Of a stretch of 64,000 nt of DNA, positions 34,249 through 44,014 are shown in pieces. Made by a program: the position numbers and the translations under genes. This DNA comes from Pseudomonas typographi (GTDB lineage: Bacteria; Pseudomonadota; Gammaproteobacteria; Pseudomonadales; Pseudomonadaceae): the NCBI RefSeq assembly GCF_014694385.1, contig NZ_JAAOCA010000027.1, positions 25,355-89,354 of the forward strand, given 5' to 3'. The notes under the pieces are model-generated. The model made no database searches. It saw nothing but the letters and a program-made list of their open reading frames with translations, and was not told the origin of the DNA. Each line of letters opens with the position of its first letter. Position 1 is the stretch's first letter.

Positions 34249-35169
34249 TCAGCGCCGCCCTGTTGGAGTAAGATTGGCCCCTAGGTACTCGATCAAAGCA
34301 CTCACTTTTGGCAACGCTTCGCGGCTCTTTAGCCATACCAGATTCATGGGCAGGCCCTCGGTGGCAAGGTGTGGAAGAACCTCCACCAGTCGTCCACTCT
34401 TTAAATGCGCCTGAACCAACCACGTTGGCAGTTGGGCGATGCCAAGCCCCGCCAATACTGCCATGACTTCTCCTTCTCCGTCCCCAACTGCAATGTGGGG
34501 GTGCATGATCCTACGCTCCCTATCACCCTGCTGGCGGCCTTTGAAATACCAGGGGATAGCCATTCCATCGTTCTGTCCATAGCCCACACAGAGGTGCCCA
34601 TCCAGATCCGACTCGGAGTGGGGCTGCCCGTATTGGCCCAGATAGTCGGGCGAGGCGCAGAAAATGAGTTTCTGCGTGCCAAAAAACTGGTGCCCCATAG
34701 AGGTCGGCCAAGCGTCCGGGCCGCCGATCCTCACAACAATGTCGATACCCTCGTGTACCGGATCGACATAACGATCCGAAAACGACACATGGGGTGAAAG
34801 TCGTGGATGCTGTTTTACAAACTCGATAATCAGCGGCAACACGTGCAGCCGTCCATAAGAGGCAGGTAAATCGATCCTTACTTTGCCTTGGGGCTCAGTC
34901 TGCTCCGAAGTCAGCGCGATCTCGACTTCCTCCAGATCAGATAACACTGCTGTACATGTACGGTAGAATATTTGACCCGCCTCGGTAAGGCTGAGGCGCC
35001 TTGTGGTTCGCTGAAACAGGCGGATGCCGAGCCTCCCTTCAAGTCTCGCCACACTTTTACTGACGGCAGAGTTGGTCAGGTTGAGGCGTTCGGCCGCCGC
35101 TGTAAAACTGCCCACATCGGCAACGATAACGAAAACATCAATGCCCTTGAGGCGTTCAGACGAAAACAT
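34249..35169 (-). CDS. LysR-family transcriptional regulator
   Basis: This 306-residue LysR regulator has an N-terminal winged HTH (residues ~4-62, with GSFTAAAERLNLTNSAVSK and RLFQRTTRRLSLTEAG) and a PBP2-type effector domain of the CrgA/PA2758 group. It is divergent from an MFS transporter gene, with a 108-bp AT-rich promoter gap holding TTGAATT/AATTG-like elements, so it most likely controls the MFS and enoate reductase genes. Base composition is lower in GC than in the flanking core genes. The 3' end abuts the YoeB remnant. Confidence 0.9.
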   Translation of the reverse strand: MFSSERLKGIDVFVIVADVGSFTAAAERLNLTNSAVSKSVARLEGRLGIRLFQRTTRRLSLTEAGQIFYRTCTAVLSDLEEVEIALTSEQTEPQGKVRIDLPASYGRLHVLPLIIEFVKQHPRLSPHVSFSDRYVDPVHEGIDIVVRIGGPDAWPTSMGHQFFGTQKLIFCASPDYLGQYGQPHSESDLDGHLCVGYGQNDGMAIPWYFKGRQQGDRERRIMHPHIAVGDGEGEVMAVLAGLGIAQLPTWLVQAHLKSGRLVEVLPHLATEGLPMNLVWLKSREALPKVSALIEYLGANLTPTGRR

Positions 35170-35277
35170 TGCTGCTCCAATTGATGAATTCAGTTCCCTT
35201 CACTCGGTACAAACAAGCCAAAATAAAACACCCCTTCTCCAATACACTATGTCAAAACCTGATTGGAGTTAAGCGTT

Positions 35278-36462
35278 ATGCAGTCCCCCTCGGTGGCCAG
35301 TGCCCCCGGCGAAACATCACGGTCGGCGCTTCAGATCCTGATCATGGCGGTCGCAGCCTTTATCATCGTGACTACCGAGTTCCTGATCGTCGGCCTACTA
35401 CCGTCTCTTTCCCGAGAATTGAACATCTCCATAGCCTTGGCTGGCCAAGTGGTTACTCTCTTCGCCTTCACGGTGATGTTGTTCGGGCCTGTACTCACAG
35501 CCAAGCTGGCGCACGTTGAACGCAAGAAATTATTCACCCTGATTCTAATGGTGTTTGCCGCCTCCAACGTTTTGGCTGCCGTCTCCACCAACATTTGGGT
35601 GCTGGCCCTGGCTCGCTTTATCCCGGCCCTAGCGCTGCCGGTATTTTGGGGCACCGCCAGCGAGACTGCCGGGCAACTCGCAGGGCCTGGCCAGTCGGGG
35701 AAGGCGGTCGGTAGAATTTACCTGGGCATCACCGCCGCACTGGTGTTTGGTGTGCCGCTAGGCACCCTGGCGGCTGAGTCCGTGGGCTGGCGTGGAAGCT
35801 TCTGGATCTTGGCAGCGATCGCCCTGTTCATCGGTGTGCTGATGCATCTGGTGATGCCGGAGCTGCCAGTCTCCGGCAGCTCGCACCCCGACCATAAGCA
35901 GACGATGATCTTGCGCCAACCGCGCTTTGTGGCTCATTTGCTGTTGTCGATCCTGACTTTCACCGCATTGTTCACGGCTTACACCTATCTGGCCGACATT
36001 CTGGAGCGGCTGGGTGGCATTCCTGCTGGCCAAGTGGGCTGGTGGCTAATGGGCTTCGGCGCGATCGGCATGGTCGGTAACCACCTGGGCGGCAGCATGG
36101 TAGACCGCAAACCACTGGCTGCCATGGTGGTATTCCTGGTGCTGGCCGGTGCCGGCATGCTCGCGGCGGTACCGCTGGCGCCTCAGCACATCTGGCTGAT
36201 GGTCGCGCTGGTGGCCTGGGGTATCGGCTATACGGCTTTGTTCGTGGTATGCCAAGTTAGGGTCATGCAGGCTGGAGCGCAGGCTCAGGCGCTAGCCGCG
36301 ACCCTGAACATTTCGGCGGCCAACGCTGGCATTGGCCTGGGCGCGATAGTTGGCGGAATCGGCATCGGCCACTACGGGCTGAACTCCATCGGCATTATCG
36401 CCACCCTCATCGCCGCGCTCGCCGTCATCATCGCGCTGCTGATGATGATGCGTCGCCAGTAA
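35278..36462 (+). CDS. MFS transporter, DHA1 family
   Basis: This 394-residue inner-membrane transporter has twelve hydrophobic helices and the DHA1-type motif order (TTEFLIVGLLPSLSREL in helix 1, a degenerate KLAHVERKK loop 2-3, and RFIPALALPVFWGTASE). It resembles drug, purine-nucleoside or sugar efflux proteins (YdhP/NepI-like), so it is an exporter of small molecules whose substrate is not predictable. The ATG at 35278 has GGAG upstream; a TTG five codons earlier is ignored. It is divergent from the LysR gene and followed by the old-yellow-enzyme gene, 166 bp downstream. Confidence 0.88.
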   Translation: MQSPSVASAPGETSRSALQILIMAVAAFIIVTTEFLIVGLLPSLSRELNISIALAGQVVTLFAFTVMLFGPVLTAKLAHVERKKLFTLILMVFAASNVLAAVSTNIWVLALARFIPALALPVFWGTASETAGQLAGPGQSGKAVGRIYLGITAALVFGVPLGTLAAESVGWRGSFWILAAIALFIGVLMHLVMPELPVSGSSHPDHKQTMILRQPRFVAHLLLSILTFTALFTAYTYLADILERLGGIPAGQVGWWLMGFGAIGMVGNHLGGSMVDRKPLAAMVVFLVLAGAGMLAAVPLAPQHIWLMVALVAWGIGYTALFVVCQVRVMQAGAQAQALAATLNISAANAGIGLGAIVGGIGIGHYGLNSIGIIATLIAALAVIIALLMMMRRQ

Positions 36463-36628
36463 AGTGGGCCGGCACATTTCATAAACCCACATCATTAACA
36501 AGGTATCCGGGTCGCAGCGCACTACCGCGCGAGCTTCAAGCCTTCGCCTTCGACCCTGCACACCGAACCTAGTGTGATTGTTGCGGTAAACCTCGGCTGC
36601 TTGATTCCTATCCACAGGAGGAACCCTC

Positions 36629-37750
36629 TTGGCGCTATTCGGCGAGTTCAAACTCGGTAACACGCCCCTGAGCAATCGTATCGTTATGGCACCGATGACA
36701 CGCTCTCGGGCACCCGATGACATTGCGACCGAGCAGGTCGCACTGCATTACACCCAGCGGGCCACGGCTGGCCTGATCGTCTCGGAAGGCACGCCCATCT
36801 CCCGCGAAGGCCAAGGCTATCTGTTCAACCCCGGGATTTACACGCCGGAGCAGATCGAGGGCTGGAAGCTTGTAACTGACTCTGTGCATAGCGCCGGCGG
36901 CAAAATGTTCGCCCAGCTGTGGCACGTGGGGCGGGTGTCCCACACCTCTATTCAGATTGATGGAAAAGCCCCCGTCAGTGCTACCTGCAAACCAGCCCAA
37001 GGGGCAGTCGCATTTGGCTACACCGAGAACGGTGAGCCTGGTTTTGTGCCTACCTCCGTCCCTCGCCCGTTGACCACTGAGGAAGTTGCGCGAGTTGTTG
37101 AAGACTTTGCCCAGGCCGCACAAAATGCAATGGATGCCGGGTTCGACGGTGTAGAAATTCACGGCGCCAACGGCTACTTGCTCGAACAATTCTTGAACCC
37201 CTTGGTAAACGACCGCACCGACCGTTATGGCGCCGCCGACCTGCAAGATCGGTTACGCTTTGTGTTTGACGTTGTCGACGCTGCCTGCGCAAGAATCGGT
37301 GCCGACCGCGTTGGCATTCGTATCTCACCGTATGGGCAACTGTTTGACATGCCCATCTACCCAGAGATCGACGAAACCTATTCGGCACTGTGCGCAGGCA
37401 TGCACAGACGCGGAATCGCTTATGTGCATGTCATGGATCAGAGCCATTTCTTCATGGCCGGCGAAAGCTCGGCGGCGCAGGAGCAGGCATTGCGCGAACT
37501 GCTCAAGCAGTGCAAGGCTGAATTGGGCGAGACCGCACTTATCCTCGCTGGCGATATGACCCGCGAGCGCGCCCAGGGTTTGCTGGATGCGAATTTGACC
37601 GATTTGGCCGCCTTTGGGCAGCCTTTCATTGCCAACCCTGATCTCGTGGCCAGGCTGAAAAACGGCTGGTCACTGGCGGTGCCCGATCGAGATACCTATT
37701 ACGGTGGAGGCGCCCAAGGCTATATCGATTACGGGCCATACGCCGGGTAG
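36629..37750 (+). CDS. Old yellow enzyme family alkene reductase (NemA-like)
   Basis: This 373-residue FMN-dependent oxidoreductase reduces activated C=C bonds (enals, enones, maleimides, nitro esters) with NAD(P)H. The start is a TTG preceded by a perfect AGGAGG (36616-36621). Motifs include IVMAPMTRSRA, AQLWHVGRVSH, the substrate-binding HGANGYLLEQFLNP, the RTDRYG loop and RISPYG. As in E. coli nemRA, pairing with a regulator and transporter suggests a response to electrophilic compounds, although the regulator here is LysR and not TetR. It is the last gene of the cassette. Confidence 0.9.
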   Translation: MALFGEFKLGNTPLSNRIVMAPMTRSRAPDDIATEQVALHYTQRATAGLIVSEGTPISREGQGYLFNPGIYTPEQIEGWKLVTDSVHSAGGKMFAQLWHVGRVSHTSIQIDGKAPVSATCKPAQGAVAFGYTENGEPGFVPTSVPRPLTTEEVARVVEDFAQAAQNAMDAGFDGVEIHGANGYLLEQFLNPLVNDRTDRYGAADLQDRLRFVFDVVDAACARIGADRVGIRISPYGQLFDMPIYPEIDETYSALCAGMHRRGIAYVHVMDQSHFFMAGESSAAQEQALRELLKQCKAELGETALILAGDMTRERAQGLLDANLTDLAAFGQPFIANPDLVARLKNGWSLAVPDRDTYYGGGAQGYIDYGPYAG

Positions 37751-37883
37751 CGATAAAAAGCGGTGCGTTGCGGATGGCCCCATGCTGAGCAAGCCGCGAT
37801 GATGCAGCAGTGCCGCCTTGCTTAAGCCCGGTTTTGAGCCGTTAGAGTCAATCACACGGGTTGGAAAGCACCGAGGCGACCTG

Positions 37884-37924
37884 GTGGGGTCTTTCAGAAG
37901 TTGGCCGCACCATACCGACGGCGC
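37884..37924 (+). repeat. Dispersed hairpin repeat, copy C
   Basis: The stretch GTGGGGTCTTTCAGAAGTTG followed by a GGCCGCACC...GGCGCC hairpin arm is the inverse-orientation equivalent of the elements at 22616-22655 and 43937-43976. It lies 140 bp upstream of rhlE in a 314-bp gap (37751-38064) that otherwise shows only a weak, unconvincing small ORF (37818-38009). Confidence 0.45.
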
Positions 37925-38064
37925 CTTGCCCGGCAGCAACGTTCACGCAACGGGCGTGGCCGGTGGCGTGGTGGCGCTGATCGGCCTGGCGCAACGGCGT
38001 AGGGCATAACGGCCTTCAAAAAGGTACACTGCGCGCCTGCAACAACCCCTGACGGTAGCCATTT

Positions 38065-39390
<1,326 letters not shown>

Positions 39391-39421
39391 GGCTTACTGG
39401 ACCAAGCCCTGTGGTCGGCCG

Positions 39422-40672
39422 CTACGGTTGGCCAGGCTGCGCCAGGTAATCCAGCATCCCGCCGGCTGCCTGCCGGCCACTGGCAAGGCAGGCGGTAAGC
39501 AGATACCCGCCAGTGGGCGCTTCCCAATCGAGCATCTCACCGGCGCAGAACACCCCTGGCAACGCCTTGAGCATCAGGCCATCGGTCAGAGCGTCGCGGC
39601 GTACGCCGCCGGCGCTGCTGATGGCTTCGGCCAAGGGCCGTGTACGCACCAGCTGGCAGCGCAGGGCCTTGATCGCGTGGGCTAATTGCGCCGGGCTGTC
39701 GAAGCTGGTCTGGCTGGCCAGTTCCCGTAGCAGGGCCGCCTTGGCACCGTCGAGCTTGAGCTGGCCGTACAGGTGCTTGGCCATCGAGCGCGCGCCCCGT
39801 GGTTTTTCCAGCGCCGCCTGGATGTTGGCGAGGCTACGCTGGGGCAACAGGTCTATTTGCACCCAGGCATGGCCATGATGTTCGATGCGCTGGCGAACCG
39901 CGGCGGACAACGCATAGACCAAACTGCCTTCGAGCCCTGTCTCGGTGAGGATGGCTTCGCCGGGTTGCAGCGGCTGGCCTTCCACCGCCATGGCAATGGT
40001 CTTGAGCGGGCTACCGGCGAACTTCTCACGCAGCAAAGCGCTCCAGCCTTGCACTTCGAAACCGCAGTTGGCCGCGCGCAGCGGCGCCAATGCCACCCCG
40101 CGCTCGGCCAGTGCCCCTTGCCAGGCACCGTCCGAACCTAGCCGTGGCCAGCTGGCGCCGCCCAGGGCCAGCAGGGTGGCGTGGGCGGCCACGCGATGCT
40201 CGCCCTGCGCGCTGGCCATGCGCAGGTGCCCATGTTCGTCCCAGCCCTGCCAGTGATGCCGGGTGTGGATGGCTACCCCTTGCTCACGCAGGCGCTTGAG
40301 CCAGGCGCGCAGCAAGGGCGCGGCTTTCATGCCGGTGGGGAACACCCGCCCGGAGCTGCCCACGAAGGTGTCCAGGCCTAACCCGCGCACCCAGTGGCGC
40401 ACACCCGTAGCGTTGAAACCTTGCAGCCATTGGTCCACCCAGGGCGCCTGCTCATAGTAGCGGCTGGCAAAGGCCGCGTAGGGTTCGGCATGGGTGATGT
40501 TCATGCCGCCGACACCGGCCAGCAAGAACTTACGCCCCACCGAGGGCATGGCGTCGTACACGGCCACGGCCACGCCCGCGGCGCTCAGTACTTCGGCGGC
40601 CATCAGCCCGGCGGGGCCTGCGCCGATAATCGCAACGGGAAGAGGGGCGGCACTGTAGGGCATGGCGGGCAT
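39422..40672 (-). CDS. TIGR03862/HI0933-type flavoprotein
   Basis: This 416-residue FAD-dependent oxidoreductase begins with the Rossmann dinucleotide motif VAIIGAGPAGLMAAEVLSAAG and SVGRKFLLAGVGGMNITH, and ends with GVFCAGEMLDWEAPTGGYLLTACLASGRQAAGG. This is the BaiN/HI0933-like family (TIGR03862 subset), whose physiological reaction is not established. An alternative start three codons downstream (MPYSAAP) would also fit. The gap upstream contains the DnaA-box inverted repeat. Confidence 0.85.
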   Translation of the reverse strand: MPAMPYSAAPLPVAIIGAGPAGLMAAEVLSAAGVAVAVYDAMPSVGRKFLLAGVGGMNITHAEPYAAFASRYYEQAPWVDQWLQGFNATGVRHWVRGLGLDTFVGSSGRVFPTGMKAAPLLRAWLKRLREQGVAIHTRHHWQGWDEHGHLRMASAQGEHRVAAHATLLALGGASWPRLGSDGAWQGALAERGVALAPLRAANCGFEVQGWSALLREKFAGSPLKTIAMAVEGQPLQPGEAILTETGLEGSLVYALSAAVRQRIEHHGHAWVQIDLLPQRSLANIQAALEKPRGARSMAKHLYGQLKLDGAKAALLRELASQTSFDSPAQLAHAIKALRCQLVRTRPLAEAISSAGGVRRDALTDGLMLKALPGVFCAGEMLDWEAPTGGYLLTACLASGRQAAGGMLDYLAQPGQP

Positions 40673-40747
40673 CGTTGGGCAAAGCCCGGGATTCTACCCG
40701 AGCGTGGCGTGGCGGTCATTGGCTAAAAAACGTACAGAAGCGCCGCA

Positions 40748-40798
40748 GCCCTGTGGATAAAGGCCGCAGTGGGGTTTCGCAGAGGTTATCCACAGGGC
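40748..40798. promoter_or_regulatory. Inverted repeat with two perfect DnaA boxes
   Basis: A perfect 13-bp inverted repeat, GCCCTGTGGATAA (40748-40760) with its complement TTATCCACAGGGC (40786-40798), is separated by 25 nt. Each arm contains a perfect DnaA box (TTATCCACA, at 40752-40760 on the minus strand and 40786-40794 on the plus strand). It lies in the 149-bp gap upstream of the flavoprotein gene and downstream of the HDAC-like gene. It could be a DnaA titration or regulatory site, or simply an RNA hairpin. Confidence 0.6.
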
Positions 40799-40821
40799 GC
40801 TCCACAGTGCATGGGGGTAAC

Positions 40822-41733
40822 TCATTGGTTTTCCCACACTTTCTTGGCCGTGTGGTGAAGAATGCCATGGCGCCGGGCCAGGGCCTGGCGGTCTTTGCTG
40901 TAGCCGCCGCCAATAACGGCCATTATCGGGATGCCCCGCACCAGGCACCGCCGCAATACGGTTTCGTCGCGGGCGGCGACCCCGGCGTCAGTGAGTTTGA
41001 GGTAACCCAAGGCGTCGTCCTGATGCACATCCACCCCAGCGTCGTACAGCACCAGGTCCGGCTGGTACAGCGGCAGCAGGTAATCCAGGGCCTGTTCCAC
41101 CACCTGCAAGTAGGCCACATCGCCCATGCCCCTGGGCAGGGCAATGTCCCAGTCGCTGTTGGCCTTGCGCGCGGGAAAGTTGCTTTCGCAATGCAGTGAA
41201 ACCGTGATCGCGTCTGGGGTATCTTTAAGTATTCGGGCGGTGCCGTCGCCTTGGTGTACATCGCAATCGAAGATCAGCACCCGGCCCACCCTGCCGCATT
41301 CGAGGAAATACCGGCTGATCACCGCCAGGTCATTGAAAATGCAAAAGCCGGCGGGGTGGTCGTAGTGGGCATGGTGGGTGCCACCGGCCAAGTGGCAGGC
41401 CATACCGTGTTGCAAGGCCTGCTCGGCCGCCAGGATCGAACCGCCTACCGCACGCACCGTGCGCCGGGCCACCGCCTCGCTCCAGGGCAGGCCCAGGCGC
41501 CGTTGGTCATCGCGGGACAATTCACCGGCCAGGTAGCGCTCGATATAATCAGGCGCATGGGCCAAGGCCAGGATGGCGGGCGGGCACAGGGCCGGGCGCA
41601 GCAGGTCTGCCGAACGCACCACGTTGCTGTCCACCAAGTGGTCGTGGAGCAAGCGAAACTTGTCCATGGGGAACCGGTGCTCGGGCGGGAAGTCTGGGCT
41701 GTAGTCTTCGTGATAGATCAGCGGCAGTGGCAT
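40822..41733 (-). CDS. Histone-deacetylase family protein
   Basis: This 303-residue arginase/HDAC-fold zinc hydrolase is of the bacterial acetylpolyamine amidohydrolase or lysine-deacetylase type. It shows the catalytic AGGTHHAHYDHPAGFCIFND (paired His), the zinc-binding IFDCDVHQGDGTA, DAGVDVHQDD and GGGYS motifs. The start at 41731-41733 (MPLPLIYHEDYSP) is conserved; 38 extra upstream residues are not. The true substrate is unknown. A DnaA-box inverted repeat lies just after its stop codon. Confidence 0.88.
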   Translation of the reverse strand: MPLPLIYHEDYSPDFPPEHRFPMDKFRLLHDHLVDSNVVRSADLLRPALCPPAILALAHAPDYIERYLAGELSRDDQRRLGLPWSEAVARRTVRAVGGSILAAEQALQHGMACHLAGGTHHAHYDHPAGFCIFNDLAVISRYFLECGRVGRVLIFDCDVHQGDGTARILKDTPDAITVSLHCESNFPARKANSDWDIALPRGMGDVAYLQVVEQALDYLLPLYQPDLVLYDAGVDVHQDDALGYLKLTDAGVAARDETVLRRCLVRGIPIMAVIGGGYSKDRQALARRHGILHHTAKKVWENQ

Positions 41734-41863
41734 GGGTATCCGGCGGGTAAAGAGGCATGTGGGGTATTTGAGGCAGTTCGGGCAACAATGCGCCGCGCTG
41801 CCTGAATACCACGCACTTGAGCTTGCCAGTTGCAGGCCGGCTTTCATAGATAAGGAGTAATGA

Positions 41864-42445
41864 ATGGAGCCGATCTTGGAACTGCACAGCCCTCGGTTGC
41901 GCCTGCGCCAATGGCGTGGTGATGCCGACCTCGATGGGTTTGCCGCGATGTGCGCGGACCCGCAAATGATGCGCTATTTCCCGGCTACCTTGTCGCGGCT
42001 GGAAACCGCCGCGTTGATCGGCCGCATTCGCGGCCATTTCAACGAGTATGGCTTTGGCTTGTGGGCGCTGGAGCACACCGCCACGGGTGAGTTCATTGGC
42101 CTTACAGGGCTTGCCAGGGTGAACTTCGATGCCCACTTTGTGCCCGCCGTGGAAATCGGCTGGCGCCTGGCGCGCGAACATTGGGGCCTTGGCTACGCCA
42201 GTGAAGCGGCGTACACCTGCCTTGCCTGCGCCTTCGGGCAGTTGGCGCTGGAGCAGGTGGTGGCCTTTACCGCCGAGGCGAATGTGCCCTCGCAAAAGGT
42301 GATGCAGGCGGTAGGCATGGCCTGCGACCCGGGTGATGATTTTGACCACCCCGCCTTACCCGCGGGCCACCCGCTGCGCCGCCACCGGTTGTTTCGCATC
42401 GGCCGGGCGCAGTGGCAGCAAGGGCTGTATGATGCCAGCGTTTGA
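41864..42445 (+). CDS. GNAT N-acetyltransferase (RimJ/RimL type)
   Basis: This 193-residue acetyltransferase of the GNAT_3 group has LHSPRLRLRQWRGDADLDGF, EIGWRLAREHWGLGYASEAA (motif A acetyl-CoA pyrophosphate loop, with the expected Gln/Arg positions changed to REHWGLGYA) and EANVPSQKVMQAVGM (motif B). Likely substrates are protein N-termini, amino groups of small molecules or antibiotics, and sequence alone does not choose among them. It is followed 15 bp later by tesB on the same strand, so the two may be in one transcript. Confidence 0.85.
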   Translation: MEPILELHSPRLRLRQWRGDADLDGFAAMCADPQMMRYFPATLSRLETAALIGRIRGHFNEYGFGLWALEHTATGEFIGLTGLARVNFDAHFVPAVEIGWRLAREHWGLGYASEAAYTCLACAFGQLALEQVVAFTAEANVPSQKVMQAVGMACDPGDDFDHPALPAGHPLRRHRLFRIGRAQWQQGLYDASV

Positions 42446-42460
42446 TTCTAGGAGTTCACC

Positions 42461-43330
42461 ATGAGCGAAGTGCTCGACGACCTGGTCGACCTGTTGAGCC
42501 TCGAAGCCATCGAAGCCAACCTGTTCCGCGGGCGCAGCCAGGATTTAGGCTTCCGACAGTTGTTCGGTGGCCAAGTGTTGGGGCAATCGCTTTCGGCCGC
42601 CAGCCAAACGGTGGAACCGGCGCGCCACGTGCATTCGTTGCACGGGTATTTTCTACGGCCGGGTGATGCCGCACTGGCGGTGATGTACAGGGTCGATCCC
42701 GTGCGCGACGGCGGTAGCTTCAGCACCCGCCGGGTTACCGCGGTACAGAAGGGCGAGACCATTTTTACCGGGTCTATGTCGTTCCACCGCGATGAAGAAG
42801 GTTTTCATCACCAGGCGCCGATGCCACAGGTCGTGGGGCCGGAAAACTTGCCCACCGAACTTGAATTGCTCAAGCAGCAAGAGCAGTTGATCCCAGGGCC
42901 GTTGCGGGAAAAACTGCTGTGCCCCAAACCCATCGAAATACGCCCGGTGACCGAGCGCGACCCTTATAACCCCCAGCGAAGCGACCCGGTGAAGTACGTG
43001 TGGTTCAGGGCCGATGGAAAGCTGGCAGCCAACCCGTCGTTGCACCGTTGGATCATGGCCTACGCCTCAGACTTCAACCTGCTGACCACTGCGTTGCTGC
43101 CACATGCCAAGTCGGCATGGCACCGCGACATGCAGATCGCCAGCCTCGACCATGCGCTGTGGTTCCATGGCAACTTGGTCGCCGACGATTGGCTGCTGTA
43201 TGCGCTGGACAGCCCCTGGGCGGGCAACGCCCGTGGCTTCTGCCGCGGCAGCGTGTACAACCGCGCTGGGCAATTGGTGGCCTCCTCGGCCCAGGAAGGG
43301 CTGATGCGTTACCGTAAGGACTGGGCATGA
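42461..43330 (+). CDS. tesB: Acyl-CoA thioesterase II
   Basis: TesB hydrolyses medium- and long-chain acyl-CoAs to free fatty acids and CoA in the cytoplasm. The 289-residue double-hotdog protein has FRGRSQDLGFRQLFGGQVLGQ at the N-terminus, VHSLHGYFLRPGD, DGGSFSTRRVTAVQKG, and the C-terminal active-site region with ASLDHALWFHGN and GNARGFCRGSVYNRAGQLVAS. It overlaps the next gene by 4 nt (ATGA), so the HAD phosphatase is translationally coupled to it. Confidence 0.95.
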   Translation: MSEVLDDLVDLLSLEAIEANLFRGRSQDLGFRQLFGGQVLGQSLSAASQTVEPARHVHSLHGYFLRPGDAALAVMYRVDPVRDGGSFSTRRVTAVQKGETIFTGSMSFHRDEEGFHHQAPMPQVVGPENLPTELELLKQQEQLIPGPLREKLLCPKPIEIRPVTERDPYNPQRSDPVKYVWFRADGKLAANPSLHRWIMAYASDFNLLTTALLPHAKSAWHRDMQIASLDHALWFHGNLVADDWLLYALDSPWAGNARGFCRGSVYNRAGQLVASSAQEGLMRYRKDWA

Positions 43331-43917
43331 ACATTGGCGCTATTCGCCACTGGGTGTTCGACATGGACGGCACGTTGACCCTCGCCGTGCATGATTTTGC
43401 CGCCATCCGGATAGCGCTGGGCATCCCCGCCGAAGATGACATCCTCACTTACCTGGCGGCCTTGCCGCCAGAGCAAGCCGCGGCCAAGCACGCCTGGCTG
43501 CTGGAGCATGAGCGCGAACTGGCGGTGGGCGCCACGCCGGCCCCCGGTGCGGTCGAGCTGGTGCGCCGGCTGGCCGAGCGCGGCTGCCGCCTGGGTATCC
43601 TCACCCGTAATGCGCGCGAGCTTGCGCACATCACCTTGGCCGCCATCGGCGTGGATGATTGCTTCGCCGTCGACGACATCTATGGCCGCGACGAAGCCGC
43701 ACCCAAGCCTGACCCCGAGGGCCTGCTGCGCATTGCCCAGCGTTGGGGCGTAGCCACGGCCGACATGGTGATGGTTGGTGACTACCGTTTCGACCTCGCC
43801 TGCGGCCGCGCCGCCGGCGCGCGAACGGTACTGGTGAACCTGCCGGAAAACCCTTGGCCGGAGCTGGCGGACTGGCATGCGGTGGATTGCCGGGAATTGC
43901 TGAATACGCTTGGCTGA
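43327..43917 (+). CDS. HAD-family phosphatase
   Basis: This 196-residue HAD-IA hydrolase has motif I FDMDGTL (nucleophile Asp12, acid Asp14), motif II in LGILTRNARE, the motif III lysine in AAPKPDP and motif IV MVGDYRFDLACGRAAGA. Such enzymes remove phosphate from phosphoglycolate or sugar phosphates; no specific substrate can be read here. The 4-nt overlap with tesB is a typical coupled arrangement. A repeat element and a DMT transporter gene follow. Confidence 0.9.
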   Translation: MNIGAIRHWVFDMDGTLTLAVHDFAAIRIALGIPAEDDILTYLAALPPEQAAAKHAWLLEHERELAVGATPAPGAVELVRRLAERGCRLGILTRNARELAHITLAAIGVDDCFAVDDIYGRDEAAPKPDPEGLLRIAQRWGVATADMVMVGDYRFDLACGRAAGARTVLVNLPENPWPELADWHAVDCRELLNTLG

Positions 43918-43936
43918 CCCGCCCAGCAGGGCCAGC

Positions 43937-43976
43937 GGCACCGCCAAAGGGTGCAGCCAACTGCCGAAAACGCCAC
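43937..43976 (-). repeat. Dispersed hairpin repeat, copy B
   Basis: This element shares GGCACCGCCAAA, GGTGCAGCCAA and the GAAA..CCAC arm with copy A at 22616-22655, allowing two single-base offsets. It can fold a 5-bp GCACC/GGTGC hairpin. It lies 20 bp after the HAD-gene stop codon and 39 bp before the transporter start, so it is read through by the HAD transcript. Confidence 0.55.
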
Positions 43977-44014
43977 ACTGCAAAGATCGCCGCGTACTGG
44001 AATGCTCAGAGCCG

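Noticed and set aside
37818..38009. 63-codon ORF ending in a hydrophobic-Arg tail, superficially like a sorting signal
   Set aside because: The tail (GVVALIGLAQRRRA) lacks the Pro-Glu-Pro motif, there is no ribosome site, and the frame overlaps the dispersed repeat. Probably chance.
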